Of a stretch of DNA of 64,000 bases, positions 47,441 to 56,700 are shown piece by piece. This DNA comes from an uncultured Flavobacteriaceae bacterium (lineage in GTDB: Bacteria > Bacteroidota > Bacteroidia > Flavobacteriales > Flavobacteriaceae): assembly GCA_943788165.1 (NCBI GenBank), contig CALSPF010000001.1, positions 682,001 to 746,000 of the forward strand, written 5' to 3'. The notes under the pieces were generated by a model. The model ran no database searches, had not been told where the DNA came from, and saw only the letters and a list, made by a program, of their open reading frames with translations. Positions within the stretch are counted from its first letter, which is position 1, and every line of letters starts with the position of its first letter. The translations under genes were made by a program, and so were the position numbers.

Positions 47441-48346
47441 ATGGAATTGACAATACTTGGTTGCAATGCAGCTACCCCGCGAAAGAATGCTCAAACCACT
47501 GCTCAGCTACTCGAAATTAAGGGCCAGTTAATATTGATTGATTGTGGAGAAGGAACACAGATTCAATTGCGTAAACTCGGAATAAAATTTGCCCGCATTC
47601 AGCATATCTTTATTTCCCATTTACACGGAGATCATTTCTATGGCTTGATTGGCCTAATCAGTACTTTTCGTTTACTTGGGCGAACTGCCGATTTGCATGT
47701 TTATGGCCCAAAAGCAATAAAAGAAATCATCACCCTTCAGTTAAAGTTGGCAAAATCATGGACCGATTATAGCCTCTATTTTCATGAACTAGAAAGCGCA
47801 GAATCTGAATTGATTTTGGATCACGAAAAATTTACTGTTGAGACCCTGCCTTTGGATCACAGAGTGTATACCAATGGTTATTTGTTTAAGGAAAAAGAAG
47901 GGCCACGGAGAATTAATAAAGTTATGATAGACAAGTATGGCGTGGATGTTAGTGATATGGAAAACCTGAAGCAGGGGAAGGACATTCGCTTGGAAGATGG
48001 AACGCTCATAGCGAATGCTGAATTAACACTCTCACCTGAGTTGCCAAAATCGTATGCTTTTTGTAGTGATACAGCCTATAAATCAGATTTAGCCGCTCTT
48101 GTTGCTGGTGTAAGTTGTTTGTATCACGAAGCCACCTTTCTGGATAATCATCAAGACTTGGCAGTTAAAACAAAACACAGTACGGCAAAAGAGGCTGCAC
48201 AGGTGGCGGCAGAGGCTAAGGTAGGGGAGTTGATTCTTGGACATTTCTCCTCGCGCTACTCTGATTTAAATGAATTTATTGTGCAAGCTAACACACATTT
48301 TAAAAACGTTTCTCTGGCCGAAGATGGCAAACGTTTTGTTTTTTAA
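47441..48346 (+). CDS. rnz: Ribonuclease Z
   Basis: 301 residues, metallo-beta-lactamase fold. It starts MELTILGCNAATPRKN, the RNase Z N-terminus; the HxHxDH motif is in SHLHGDHFYGL, a PxxHxxxxxGY-type block is in LPLDHRVYTNGY, and further ligands are Asp in FCSDTAY, HEATF and the final GHFSSRY. It trims 3' trailers of tRNA precursors. Last gene of the pyrR-pyrB-orf-rnz run. Confidence 0.95.
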   Translation: MELTILGCNAATPRKNAQTTAQLLEIKGQLILIDCGEGTQIQLRKLGIKFARIQHIFISHLHGDHFYGLIGLISTFRLLGRTADLHVYGPKAIKEIITLQLKLAKSWTDYSLYFHELESAESELILDHEKFTVETLPLDHRVYTNGYLFKEKEGPRRINKVMIDKYGVDVSDMENLKQGKDIRLEDGTLIANAELTLSPELPKSYAFCSDTAYKSDLAALVAGVSCLYHEATFLDNHQDLAVKTKHSTAKEAAQVAAEAKVGELILGHFSSRYSDLNEFIVQANTHFKNVSLAEDGKRFVF

Positions 48347-48411
48347 CAGAAAAACAGAAAGTTAGGGGCGTTTATTTCCGAAAAAAAAAGGCGAAATCGT
48401 ACCTTGCAAAT

Positions 48412-49065
48412 ATGAACACATCCAAAGACATTGGTCATTTGCGTAAGTCCTATGAAAAAGGAGATCTTACCGATGCATTAAAAAACATCTCTCCCATTGC
48501 TTTATTTGAAGAATGGTTCGCTGCCGCAGAAGAAAATCCTGCTACAGAAGAAGCCAACGCCATGTCAATTGTGACGCTGGGAGAAGACTCTTTTCCTAAA
48601 GCACGTATTGTTTTGCTTAAGCAGTTTAGTGCTGAAGGCTTTGTTTTTTACACCAATTACACGAGTCAAAAAGGACGCGCCATTTTAGCCTATCCAAAAG
48701 TTGGTATTACATTTTTTTGGCCCGCCCTTGAGCGTCAAGTAATCATCAAAGGTGTTGCTGAAAAAGTCAGCCCAGCACAATCAGACGCTTATTTTTATTC
48801 TCGCCCGCTTGGCAGTCAACTGGGAGCAATTGCTTCAGATCAAAGTAGCGAGATTGACTCTCAAGAATCTTTACAAGAATGTTTAAAGTCTTTAGAAGAA
48901 GAGTATCGTTTATCCTCGCCAAAACGACCCGAGCATTGGGGCGGTTTTTTGGTTCGCCCAGAACAGATTGAATTTTGGCAAGGGCGACCCAATCGTTTGC
49001 ATGATCGTTTGGAATTTTCATTAACAAATTCGCTCACTTGGAAATGTAAACGCCTTGCACCATGA
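48412..49065 (+). CDS. pdxH: Pyridoxamine 5'-phosphate oxidase PdxH
   Basis: 217 residues, full length. FMN-binding segments include ARIVLLKQFSAEGFVFYTNY and SQKGRAI; the C-terminal block LVRPEQIEFWQGRPNRLHDR is the PdxH dimerisation/substrate region. It oxidises pyridoxamine or pyridoxine 5'-phosphate to pyridoxal 5'-phosphate. The sixA-like gene starts 1 bp after its stop, placing it at the head of a possible pdxH-sixA-ppk1-ppx transcript. Confidence 0.96.
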   Translation: MNTSKDIGHLRKSYEKGDLTDALKNISPIALFEEWFAAAEENPATEEANAMSIVTLGEDSFPKARIVLLKQFSAEGFVFYTNYTSQKGRAILAYPKVGITFFWPALERQVIIKGVAEKVSPAQSDAYFYSRPLGSQLGAIASDQSSEIDSQESLQECLKSLEEEYRLSSPKRPEHWGGFLVRPEQIEFWQGRPNRLHDRLEFSLTNSLTWKCKRLAP

Positions 49066-49066
49066 T

Positions 49067-49558
49067 ATGAAAGAGCTCCTTTTTTTACGGCATGCAAAAT
49101 CCTCTTGGGAACATGGAGTGACGGACCGACATCGCCCGTTGCAATCCAAAGGGATGAAAGCAATTATTTCCGTGGCTCAATATTATAAAAGCAACTTTCA
49201 GTCGTTTGATTGTATATTGTCCAGTCCGGCTAATCGCGCTTTTCATACGGCAGCAATCCTAGCACATGAAATTGATTTCCCCTTAAATAACTTTCTATTA
49301 AGGGAGGACATCTATACTTTTGACAGCGAGAGAATTATTCTCCTGTCAAAAGAACTCGATGAACGCTGGAATAAAGTAATTCTGGTTGGACATAACCCTG
49401 CGTTTACTGAGGCAGCAAGTCATTTTTCAGCCAATGCAGCCCCTGAGCTGAAAACATCTGACTGGGTTCACCTCAAGTTTGCACAAAAGAAATGGAAGGA
49501 TATAGCCAAGGGAGATTCGATCTATGGTTCAAAAAAAGAAGCACAGAAAGTATGGTAA
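49067..49558 (+). CDS. SixA-like histidine phosphatase
   Basis: 163 residues from the ATG at 49067. The catalytic motif LRHAKSSW carries the phosphorylated His (RHG-type), and VGHNPAFTEAA has the second His. SixA acts on phosphohistidine in E. coli phosphorelays. The gene directly precedes ppk1, overlapping it by 7 bp, a frequent neighbourhood of these small phosphatases with polyphosphate genes that may point to a phosphate or polyphosphate link; the substrate is unproven. Confidence 0.88.
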   Translation: MKELLFLRHAKSSWEHGVTDRHRPLQSKGMKAIISVAQYYKSNFQSFDCILSSPANRAFHTAAILAHEIDFPLNNFLLREDIYTFDSERIILLSKELDERWNKVILVGHNPAFTEAASHFSANAAPELKTSDWVHLKFAQKKWKDIAKGDSIYGSKKEAQKVW

Positions 49559-51603
49559 AAGATAAGTTCATCAATAGAGAATTAAGCTGGCTAGATTTTA
49601 ATGCCCGTGTATTACAGGAAGCTGCCGATCCGTCTGTTCCGCTTATTGAGCGACTCCGTTTTTTGGGTATTTTTTCCAATAACTTGGATGAGTTTTTCCA
49701 AGTGCGATTTGCAACAGTTAAACGCATTGCTCAATCCAAAAAGTCCGGAAAAAAAGCCCTTGGTGGAATTGAGGCGTCAAAACTATTAGAACAAATTACA
49801 AAAGGGGTAATCAAGTTGCAAATGGCTAGCGCCAAGACCTTAGAAGAAATAGAGAAGCAACTTAAAAAAGAGAGTATTCATTTCATCAACGAAAAGGAGG
49901 TGAGTTCATTGCAAGCTGAGTTTTTAACCGATTATTTCTTGCAGAAAGTAAGCCCAGCGCTCGTTACTGTAATCCTTAAAGAGGAAGAACAAGATTTCTC
50001 TGACAACATCGCATTTTTGGCCATTAAAATGGACCTTATTTCTGAAATGGCGAATGAAAAGCTATATGCTTTTATTGAGATTCCTAAAGAGGTTGACCGT
50101 TTTGTTGTTCTCCCTTCAGAAGATGGGAAACAATATATCATGTTGTTGGATGATTTGATCCGTTATCATTTTCACTTGATTTTCAGTATGTTTAATTATT
50201 CAAGTATTGAGGGGCATATGCTAAAGATAACCCGTGATGCCGAACTTGATATTGAAGAAAATGTTGGTAAAAGTTATATAGAAAAAATCATCAATAGTGT
50301 CAAAGATCGTTTAATTGGCGACCCTGTCCGCTTGGTCTACGACAGTACGATAGCTCCAGAAACATTAAAGGTTGTCATGGAGAAATTGGGCGTTGCCACC
50401 TCTGATAGTTTAATTCCAGGTGGACGGTACCACCACCGAAGGGATTATATGAATTTCCCAAGCTTGCAGCGGAAGGAGTTGTTGTACAGTAAGTTTAAGC
50501 CCTTACCCATTCGTGATTTATCGCTGAGTCAAAATATGTTGGAGGCAGTAGCGAAGAAAGATTATTTGATATATACGCCCTACCACAATTTTGCTTATGT
50601 TATCAAGTTTCTACGAGAGGCCGCTTTAGATCCAAAGGTTAAGACAATTAAAATCACCATTTATCGCTTAGCCAAGCTTTCGCAAGTTGCTAGTTCATTG
50701 ATTAATGCAGCCAAGAATGGAAAAAAGGTGGTCGTGCAAATTGAGTTGCAAGCTCGTTTTGATGAAGAGAACAACATACAAGTCGCAGAAAATTTAGAGA
50801 ATGCAGGAGTTCAATTGATTTTTGGTGTTCCGGGATTAAAAGTGCACTCCAAAATTTGCGTAATTGAACGGCAAGAAGGCAAGAAACTGAAGCGCTATGG
50901 TTTCATTAGTACAGGAAATTTTAATGAAGTAACCGCCCGTATTTATTCCGATTATACGTTATTCACCGCGCATCAAAAAATACTTAAAGATGTTTTAAAG
51001 GTTTTTGACTTTTTAGAGGTGAACTACAAGATCAAGAAGTACAAGCATTTAATTGTTTCCCCTCATTACACCTTTCCAACCTTACTTCGTTTAATTGATA
51101 ATGAAATTATAAACAAGCAAAAAGGCAAGCAGGCACGTATCCAGCTCAAGCTAAATAACGTGACCAACAATGCGATCATCAGTAAGCTTTATGAGGCCAG
51201 TAGAGCGGGTGTACAGATCGATATGATTGTCCGTGGAGTGTGTTGTCTTATTCCTGGAGTAGAGGGGATGAGCGAAAATATTCGTGTCATAAGTATTGTG
51301 GATAAATTTTTGGAGCATCCACGGATTTATGTTTTCGAAAACGACGGTTCTCCCAAAATGTATATTTCTTCTGCCGATTGGATGACTAGAAATATTGATA
51401 ACCGTATTGAAGTTGCTTGCCCAATTCTGGATAAAAACTTGCAGCAAGAATTATTGGATACTTTTATGATTAGTTGGAATGATAACGTCAAAGCACGTCT
51501 TGTCAATACAGCAGATCAGAATGCTTTTGTTCAGAGCAAAGGAGAATTGATTCGTTCTCAATGGGCTACTTATGATTATTTTAGCAATAAACTTTCCGAA
51601 TGA
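49552..51603 (+). CDS. ppk1: Polyphosphate kinase Ppk1
   Basis: 683 residues from the ATG at 49552 (the frame is open further upstream, inside sixA). The N-terminal FINRELSWLDFNARVL is the family start. The catalytic phospholipase-D-like domains include the autophosphorylated His in LKVHSKICVIER and the block TGNFNEVTARIYSDYTLFT. It reversibly polymerises phosphate from ATP into polyphosphate. Its TGA overlaps the ppx ATG. Confidence 0.96.
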   Translation: MVKDKFINRELSWLDFNARVLQEAADPSVPLIERLRFLGIFSNNLDEFFQVRFATVKRIAQSKKSGKKALGGIEASKLLEQITKGVIKLQMASAKTLEEIEKQLKKESIHFINEKEVSSLQAEFLTDYFLQKVSPALVTVILKEEEQDFSDNIAFLAIKMDLISEMANEKLYAFIEIPKEVDRFVVLPSEDGKQYIMLLDDLIRYHFHLIFSMFNYSSIEGHMLKITRDAELDIEENVGKSYIEKIINSVKDRLIGDPVRLVYDSTIAPETLKVVMEKLGVATSDSLIPGGRYHHRRDYMNFPSLQRKELLYSKFKPLPIRDLSLSQNMLEAVAKKDYLIYTPYHNFAYVIKFLREAALDPKVKTIKITIYRLAKLSQVASSLINAAKNGKKVVVQIELQARFDEENNIQVAENLENAGVQLIFGVPGLKVHSKICVIERQEGKKLKRYGFISTGNFNEVTARIYSDYTLFTAHQKILKDVLKVFDFLEVNYKIKKYKHLIVSPHYTFPTLLRLIDNEIINKQKGKQARIQLKLNNVTNNAIISKLYEASRAGVQIDMIVRGVCCLIPGVEGMSENIRVISIVDKFLEHPRIYVFENDGSPKMYISSADWMTRNIDNRIEVACPILDKNLQQELLDTFMISWNDNVKARLVNTADQNAFVQSKGELIRSQWATYDYFSNKLSE

Positions 51604-52493
51604 AAATAGAACGTTATGCCGCTATAGATATAGGTTCAAATGCAGTTCGGGTGCTTATCTCCAATGTAATCAGTTCAAAAATGAAATCGCCAAAGTTCAT
51701 GAAGAGCTCCATGGTGCGTGTACCTATTCGTTTGGGAGAAGACTCGTTTACGGTGGGTGAAATTTCTGATAAGAACAAGAAGCGCATGGTTAAAGCCATG
51801 AAGGCTTTTAAGCACATCATGAAAATAAGTAATGTTACCTCTTATATGGCCTGTGCTACCTCGGCGCTACGTGAGGCCAACAATGCAGAAGAAGTGGTGG
51901 AACTTGTCAAGAGAACTACAGGGATTCAAATACAAATCATTGACGGGAAGCGAGAAGCTGAAATAATTTCAACCACCAATATTTTTGAATCCATCAACAA
52001 GAATAAAACCTTTTTATTTATTGATGTAGGGGGAGGAAGTACAGAGTTCTCCGTTTTGGTGAAGGGAGAGCGCATTGTGTCAAAATCTTTTAAGGTGGGT
52101 ACTGTGCGCATGATTAACAACATGGTGAGCGACATAATATGGGTTGAAATTAAACGTTGGATAGAGCAAAACACAAAAGGATACACTAAGTTGTCTCTCT
52201 TGGGATCGGGTGGAAATATTAATAAATTATTCAAAATGGCTGGAATAAAAGAAGGGAGACCATTGAGTTTTATCAAGCTTAATACGCTGTATAGCGAACT
52301 TAACCAGTTAACCTATGAAGAGCGAATTGTTCAATGGGAGTTGAATCCAGATCGCTCGGATGTAATTATACCAGCAACACAGATATACCTTAAGGCGCTC
52401 CAATGGAGCGGCGCTTCAGAAATATACGTCCCAAAAATTGGATTAGCCGATGGTATGATTAAAGTGCTTTATGCTGAGAATAAAAACCTATAG
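51600..52493 (+). CDS. ppx: Ppx/GppA family exopolyphosphatase
   Basis: 297 residues, the short actin-fold form without the C-terminal HD-like domain of E. coli Ppx. The nucleotide-binding motifs are AIDIGSNAVRVLI near the start and FIDVGGGSTEFSVL in the middle, plus LGSGGNINKLF. It degrades polyphosphate or pppGpp; the distinction cannot be drawn from sequence. It is coupled to ppk1 by a 4-bp overlap, so synthesis and breakdown of polyphosphate are encoded together. Confidence 0.93.
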   Translation: MKIERYAAIDIGSNAVRVLISNVISSKMKSPKFMKSSMVRVPIRLGEDSFTVGEISDKNKKRMVKAMKAFKHIMKISNVTSYMACATSALREANNAEEVVELVKRTTGIQIQIIDGKREAEIISTTNIFESINKNKTFLFIDVGGGSTEFSVLVKGERIVSKSFKVGTVRMINNMVSDIIWVEIKRWIEQNTKGYTKLSLLGSGGNINKLFKMAGIKEGRPLSFIKLNTLYSELNQLTYEERIVQWELNPDRSDVIIPATQIYLKALQWSGASEIYVPKIGLADGMIKVLYAENKNL

Positions 52494-52517
52494 CCTGATT
52501 TTTTACCGCTCGAATGA

Positions 52518-54265
52518 TTAAAGATCTAAATCCAGTTCTTGTCGGAGTTTTCCCAATATGGGATTGATTTCGATCAATCGCTGGTACTTCTCTTCTGGGG
52601 TGTAAATAAACTTTTTCTCTCCAGATTCCTTTACAATAACGTTTATAACAATCGAGAAGTTATTCAATGCCTTGCGTAAAAATGGAAGGAAATACACAAA
52701 TTCACGTTCCATTTCCACTTTGTTTAGTGAAGAAGGAACCGCATACTCAAGGGTGGTGTTGTTTATTATTCTGGGCGTACTCAACTGAAATAAGGAAGCG
52801 AGATTTTGCTCTCGTTTGTCTGTTTTTTCTTGCTGATAGATTTTCCAATGCACTTCTAGGTCTTCTTGTGTAAAGGCATCATTGGGTAAATCAAGCTTTG
52901 TTTCTGTTGGTTTTTGTTGCTGCCCCCATTCTTTTTTTCGTTGAATACTTGCAATTGAAAGTGAAGATATCTGTTTTCCTTCTCTGGGTTGGATGTCTAT
53001 CTTGGGCTTGACTATTGATGGCGGAGGAGAGGGGTCGCCCACCTTTTCTTTAGCTAGATTTGAGGTAGTTTTATTTCCTTGGTCTTCGTTATAGGCAGGT
53101 CTTGTTTCCTCAACAATATTTGTCTTTTCTGATAGCTGAGAAGGGTAATCAATTGGTTTTTCCTGAAGAAAGAAGTAGGTGGGAATTAAGCTTCCTTTTT
53201 TTTTTCTCCATTAAAATGGAGGGAAGCAACTTGCATGAGGCAGAGTTCAATATGCAGGCGTTTGTTTTGTGAATTTTTATAATTCAATTCACAGTTGTTA
53301 GCTAGTTCAATGGCTTCTGCCAGCCAGGACAACTCTACTTGAGTAGATTGTTCGGCATATTGTTGTTGGAGACGTTCCCCTATTTCAAGAAGGCTAACGG
53401 TTTTGGGGTCTTTTGAAAGGTATAAGTCACGAAAATGAGCAGCTAATCCACTGATAAACTGTTGCCCATCAAAGCCTTTTTGTACAATTTCATTGTATTG
53501 AATCAGCGCATCAGGAATGGCATGATCAATAAGCTTTTTTGTCAGAGATAAGTAAGCAGAATGATCGAGAATATTCAAGTTTTCGGCAACCGCAGCAACG
53601 GTTAAATTCTTGTTGCAAAAACTACTCATTCGATCAAATATGGACAAGGCATCTCGCATTGCACCATCAGCTTTTTGCCCAATGAGGTAAAGCGCCTCTT
53701 CTTCAAATTCAACCTGTTGTTCTTTGGCAATACCTTCTAAATACATCTGTATGTCTTTAGGTGTAATGCGTTTAAATTCAAAAATTTGACAACGGGATAA
53801 AATCGTTGGAATGATTTTGTGTTTTTCGGTTGTCGCAAGGATGAAGATAACGTGTTTTGGCGGCTCTTCCAATGTTTTTAAAAAGGCGTTGAAGGCTGCT
53901 GTGGAGAGCATGTGTACCTCATCAATGATATACACTTTATGCGTTCCTGTTTGCGGTGGTATCCTTACTTGATCGTTTAGCTTTCGGATGTCGTCAACAG
54001 AGTTGTTGGAGGCTGCATCGAGTTCAAAAATATTGAAAGCGAAGTCTTGATCGATATCCGTTTCACCAGTGCTGTTTATTTTTTTGGCTAAAATGCGCGC
54101 GCAAGTAGTTTTGCCAACTCCACGTGGACCACAAAATAAAAGTGCTTGTGGTAGTTGATCTTTGCTAATTGCATTCTCAAGGGTTTGTGTAATAGCTTGT
54201 TGTCCAACAACATCAGTAAAGTGTTGAGGACGGTATTTTAGCGCAGATACAACAAAAGTTTCCAT
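52518..54265 (-). CDS. dnaX: DNA polymerase III tau/gamma subunit DnaX, frame broken at an A10 run
   Basis: From the ATG at 54265 the zero frame encodes 359 residues and stops at 53186. It includes the AAA+ clamp-loader core: Walker A GPRGVGKTT, Walker B YIIDEVHML, FELDAASNN, sensor TTEKHKIIPTILSRC. The four zinc-binding Cys found in most DnaX proteins are absent, as in Flavobacteriia. The zero-frame product ends GEKKKEA right after ten A (53205-53196). One base back, the -1 frame is open with no stop from the run to 52518 and encodes the tau-like C-terminal region (e.g. TPEEKYQRLIEINP). Reading through with a -1 shift gives 582 residues. Either slippage makes both forms, or an A was lost. 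Confidence 0.88.
53196..53205 (-). other. Slippery A10 run in dnaX
   Basis: On the coding strand G-AAAAAAAAAA-GG, read in the zero frame as GAA AAA AAA AAG. A -1 ribosomal shift, or transcripts with 11 (or 8) A, restores the long tau frame. Four bases of possible stem, GGAA-(6 nt)-TTCC, follow at once but are weak. Poly-A slippage in dnaX is known from Thermus, and a -1 shift from E. coli. Confidence 0.6.
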
Positions 54266-54270
54266 TGATT

Positions 54271-54278
54271 CAAATGTA
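54271..54278 (-). promoter_or_regulatory. -7 promoter element (TACATTTG) directly before dnaX
   Basis: The minus strand reads TACATTTG, an exact consensus ending 5 nt before the dnaX ATG at 54265. A transcript from it would begin at about the start codon. Confidence 0.5.
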
Positions 54279-54342
54279 GAAAAACCGATTGGGAAATCCT
54301 TGTTATCGTCGGGATTAGCTTCAAAAATTATTAACAATAGTG

Positions 54343-54350
54343 TACCTTTG
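54343..54350 (+). promoter_or_regulatory. -7 promoter element (TACCTTTG) of rnpB
   Basis: An exact TAnnTTTG match ending 4 nt before the first base of the P1 helix of RNase P RNA. Because the RNA 5' end is fixed by its structure, this independently calibrates the distance from the -7 element to the transcription start in this organism. Confidence 0.7.
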
Positions 54351-54352
54351 CA

Positions 54353-54654
54353 GCAAGCAGGTCTCTTATCGCTGCTCGCCTTGCGCGAGGAGAGGAAAGT
54401 CCGGACACCACAGGGCAGTATAGCGGGTAACACCCGTCATTCGTTTCGGCGAATAGGACAAGTGCAGCAGAAAGTATGTACAGGTAATGCTGTAGTGAAA
54501 CCAGGTAAACTCTATACGGTGCAACGCCAAGTAAATCTGTGTTTGAGAACGGCTCGTTCGAAACAGAAGGGTAGGCGGTTCGAGTTCATGAGTAATTGTG
54601 AACCTAGATAAATGATAAGACACGACAGAATCCGGCTTATGGCCTGCTTTTTTT
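54353..54654 (+). ncRNA. rnpB: RNase P RNA, bacterial type A
   Basis: Helix P1 pairs AAGCAGGTC (54355-54363) with GGCCTGCTT (54641-54649). The universally conserved 5' core GAGGAAAGTCC is at 54392-54402 and its 3' partner ACAGAATCCGGCTTAT at 54625-54640, which together form P4. A T run follows P1 at once (to 54654), so P1 also serves as the terminator stem. The length of about 300 nt is that of a slightly reduced type A RNA. It is the catalytic RNA that cuts 5' leaders from tRNA precursors. Divergent from dnaX. Confidence 0.96.
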
Positions 54655-54681
54655 ATTTTCCATTATGGCTTTTACAGCTGC

Positions 54682-55215
54682 TTACTCAAAAAAGCTAAAA
54701 CGACTACTTCCGTAGGTGCGTTCTTCACTTAGCCTTGGATGTGCTTTTAGATCGAGGTGTTTATCATGTTCAATAATCAACAATCCATTTTCAGTTAACC
54801 AATTGTTTTCTATTAGCGTGTTGGCTAAGGACAAAAGCATCTCCTCGGAAAATGCATAAGGTGGATCAGCAAAAATAAAATCAAAAGAACCAGCAGGATG
54901 TGCGAGAAACTTTTCTACTGAATTTTTTACAACGGTGATTGAAAGCCCAAGGCTTTCGTTGGTTTGGTAGATAAAATGAGCACAATACTTATTTTGGTCC
55001 ACAGCCGTCAATTTGATTACACCACGCGAAGCGAGTTCGTAGGATATATTCCCCGTTCCCGCATAGAGATCTAGGGTGGAAATGTCTTCCCACGCTAAAC
55101 GGTGATTTAAAATATTGAATAAGGCTTCTTTTGCACGATCTGTGGTAGGGCGAACTGGGAGCTTTTTAGGGGCTGTAATTCGTCTCCCTTTATGTTGCCC
55201 TGATATTATCCTCAT
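54682..55215 (-). CDS. rsmD: 16S rRNA (guanine-966-N2)-methyltransferase RsmD
   Basis: 177 residues. It starts MRIISGQHKGRRI, followed by the RsmD block RPTTDRAKEALFNIL, the SAM motif LDLYAGTGNISYEL and the catalytic FADPPYAF (DPPY type). It methylates G966 of 16S rRNA. Its start overlaps the stop of the DUF3822 gene by 4 bp, the common flavobacterial arrangement. Confidence 0.95.
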   Translation of the reverse strand: MRIISGQHKGRRITAPKKLPVRPTTDRAKEALFNILNHRLAWEDISTLDLYAGTGNISYELASRGVIKLTAVDQNKYCAHFIYQTNESLGLSITVVKNSVEKFLAHPAGSFDFIFADPPYAFSEEMLLSLANTLIENNWLTENGLLIIEHDKHLDLKAHPRLSEERTYGSSRFSFFE

Positions 55216-55976
55216 AGACTGTTATAACTTAAAAAAAACGGCACTGGATGAACCGGACTAGGGCTGGGGTAATGCGGTTCGAAATAATCAATGGATTCAT
55301 GAAATTCGCGTGCGCCCAGATAGTATTCATCAAAACCATCATATTTACCTAGAAAGGTGAGGTTAAATTGCTCTGGCTTGAGGTAAAACTGTTCTGTTAC
55401 ATAGAATAGGTAATACAAAAAGTCGTCAGCATTATGCTGAGGAAAGCTATTTTGTAAGAGTAGTTGTCCCCCTTGAAATAAAAAAAGATCAAATTGATCT
55501 TGCCGTAAATGAACGAACATGTTTTTTTTGGTCTTGCCAAAAGAGAATTTGGCTAAGTCGGGGAGAAGTTGTGTTGTTAAGTGTGTAATACTAGCTTTGG
55601 GTAAAACAGCTTTGAAAAGGGTATCCCACTTACGGGTAATAGGATAGACAATTGCTTGATCTAACGTATCAATTGTTTCTCCATGAACAATGTGTGTATC
55701 GTTTATTGCGATGGCCGTTTTTAGGTAGAGCTCAGGCTGTTCTTTGTCAAACAATGGAAGTGGAACCGTAACGGCTGGAAGATCCATGTAAACCAAAGTG
55801 GTATTTTCGGTATTAATTTGATGGTACTTGATCCAGCTTTTTAATGCGTCTGGTGACGGCGTTTCTGTTTCTAGCCCAAAAAAATGTTGTTGCTCTGGGG
55901 TACAAAAAGAAAATCCATCTTTAAGAATAAGGATGGATAAATCTTGAAATGTTTTTTTATTACTGTTTAGCTGCAT
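55212..55976 (-). CDS. DUF3822 family protein
   Basis: About 254 residues from the ATG at 55976; an in-frame ATG at 56000 is possible but overlaps the upstream gene more. The family has an actin-like/PilM-like look: KTFQDLSILILKDGFSF at the start, a hydrophobic core strand pattern, and FHESIDYFEPHYPSP at the end. Found next to rsmD in many Bacteroidota. Function is unknown; any link to rRNA methylation is positional only. Confidence 0.78.
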   Translation of the reverse strand: MQLNSNKKTFQDLSILILKDGFSFCTPEQQHFFGLETETPSPDALKSWIKYHQINTENTTLVYMDLPAVTVPLPLFDKEQPELYLKTAIAINDTHIVHGETIDTLDQAIVYPITRKWDTLFKAVLPKASITHLTTQLLPDLAKFSFGKTKKNMFVHLRQDQFDLFLFQGGQLLLQNSFPQHNADDFLYYLFYVTEQFYLKPEQFNLTFLGKYDGFDEYYLGAREFHESIDYFEPHYPSPSPVHPVPFFLSYNSL

Positions 55977-56610
55977 CAAAAATTGTTGGCCAGTTCCCAT
56001 TGGTGCTCACATCAGTTAATGAACCTAAAATAATAGCAGGTCCGTTAACGCCATCAACAGAGATGGTTTCATTTTCTTGCTTGAGTAAATCTTTATTTTG
56101 ATCAAACAAGACAATGTTCTTGGATACTTTAACTTCGAATACAGGAACTTTATAATCATTTTTTTCAATGATTTCTGCCTTTATTTGGAATGTACTGTCT
56201 TCAACTCCACGAATTGGTACAAAAGCCATTTTCTTGTATTCGACACTTGTTCCAAAAAGTGAATCTTTTACAGGAACGTTACCAAGCGTATCGATCACGA
56301 TAACTTCACGTAGCATGTCAATGCGGTATACTTTGTCATATTCTAGGTAAGAGGAATCTCTCTTTTGAACCAAAGTAAAGATGCCAGTGTCTACAAAAGC
56401 AATTAAACTATCAAAGTTATTTGCAAAAATGCCTTTGACATCTTTGTGGGCAATTTGCGCTTTACGAATGTCTTTTAAACGGTCAATTACTTGAGCGTAA
56501 CGTTCGTTTTTTGTTTTGTTAAAATTAATCGGCCCATTGATCGAATCATAAATTTTATAACTAAAAAAAATGATTAAAATCCATAGTACAGCTTGAATGG
56601 CAATCTTCAT
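55960..56610 (-). CDS. Membrane-anchored protein of unknown function
   Basis: 216 residues from the ATG at 56610 (an upstream TTG at 56634 is less likely). One N-terminal membrane helix (residues 3-18), then a mixed helix/strand domain outside the membrane, beginning with an amphipathic helix (ERYAQVIDRLKDIRKAQIAH) reminiscent of a pilin-like stalk. No catalytic motif. Overlaps the next gene's start. A -7 element lies on its strand upstream. Confidence 0.72.
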   Translation of the reverse strand: MKIAIQAVLWILIIFFSYKIYDSINGPINFNKTKNERYAQVIDRLKDIRKAQIAHKDVKGIFANNFDSLIAFVDTGIFTLVQKRDSSYLEYDKVYRIDMLREVIVIDTLGNVPVKDSLFGTSVEYKKMAFVPIRGVEDSTFQIKAEIIEKNDYKVPVFEVKVSKNIVLFDQNKDLLKQENETISVDGVNGPAIILGSLTDVSTNGNWPTIFDAAKQ

Positions 56611-56631
56611 TGTGTTTGTTTTTGTATAAAA

Positions 56632-56639
56632 CAAAACTA
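56632..56639 (-). promoter_or_regulatory. -7 promoter element (TAGTTTTG) for the 216-residue protein, DUF3822 and rsmD
   Basis: The minus strand reads TAGTTTTG, an exact TAnnTTTG match 21 nt upstream of the ATG at 56610. It would drive the three-gene minus-strand run. Confidence 0.45.
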
Positions 56640-56700
56640 CAATTTTTTTTTATTCAGAAAAGATTTTAATAAATGATTTATCTTTCAGCTAAATTCTTCT

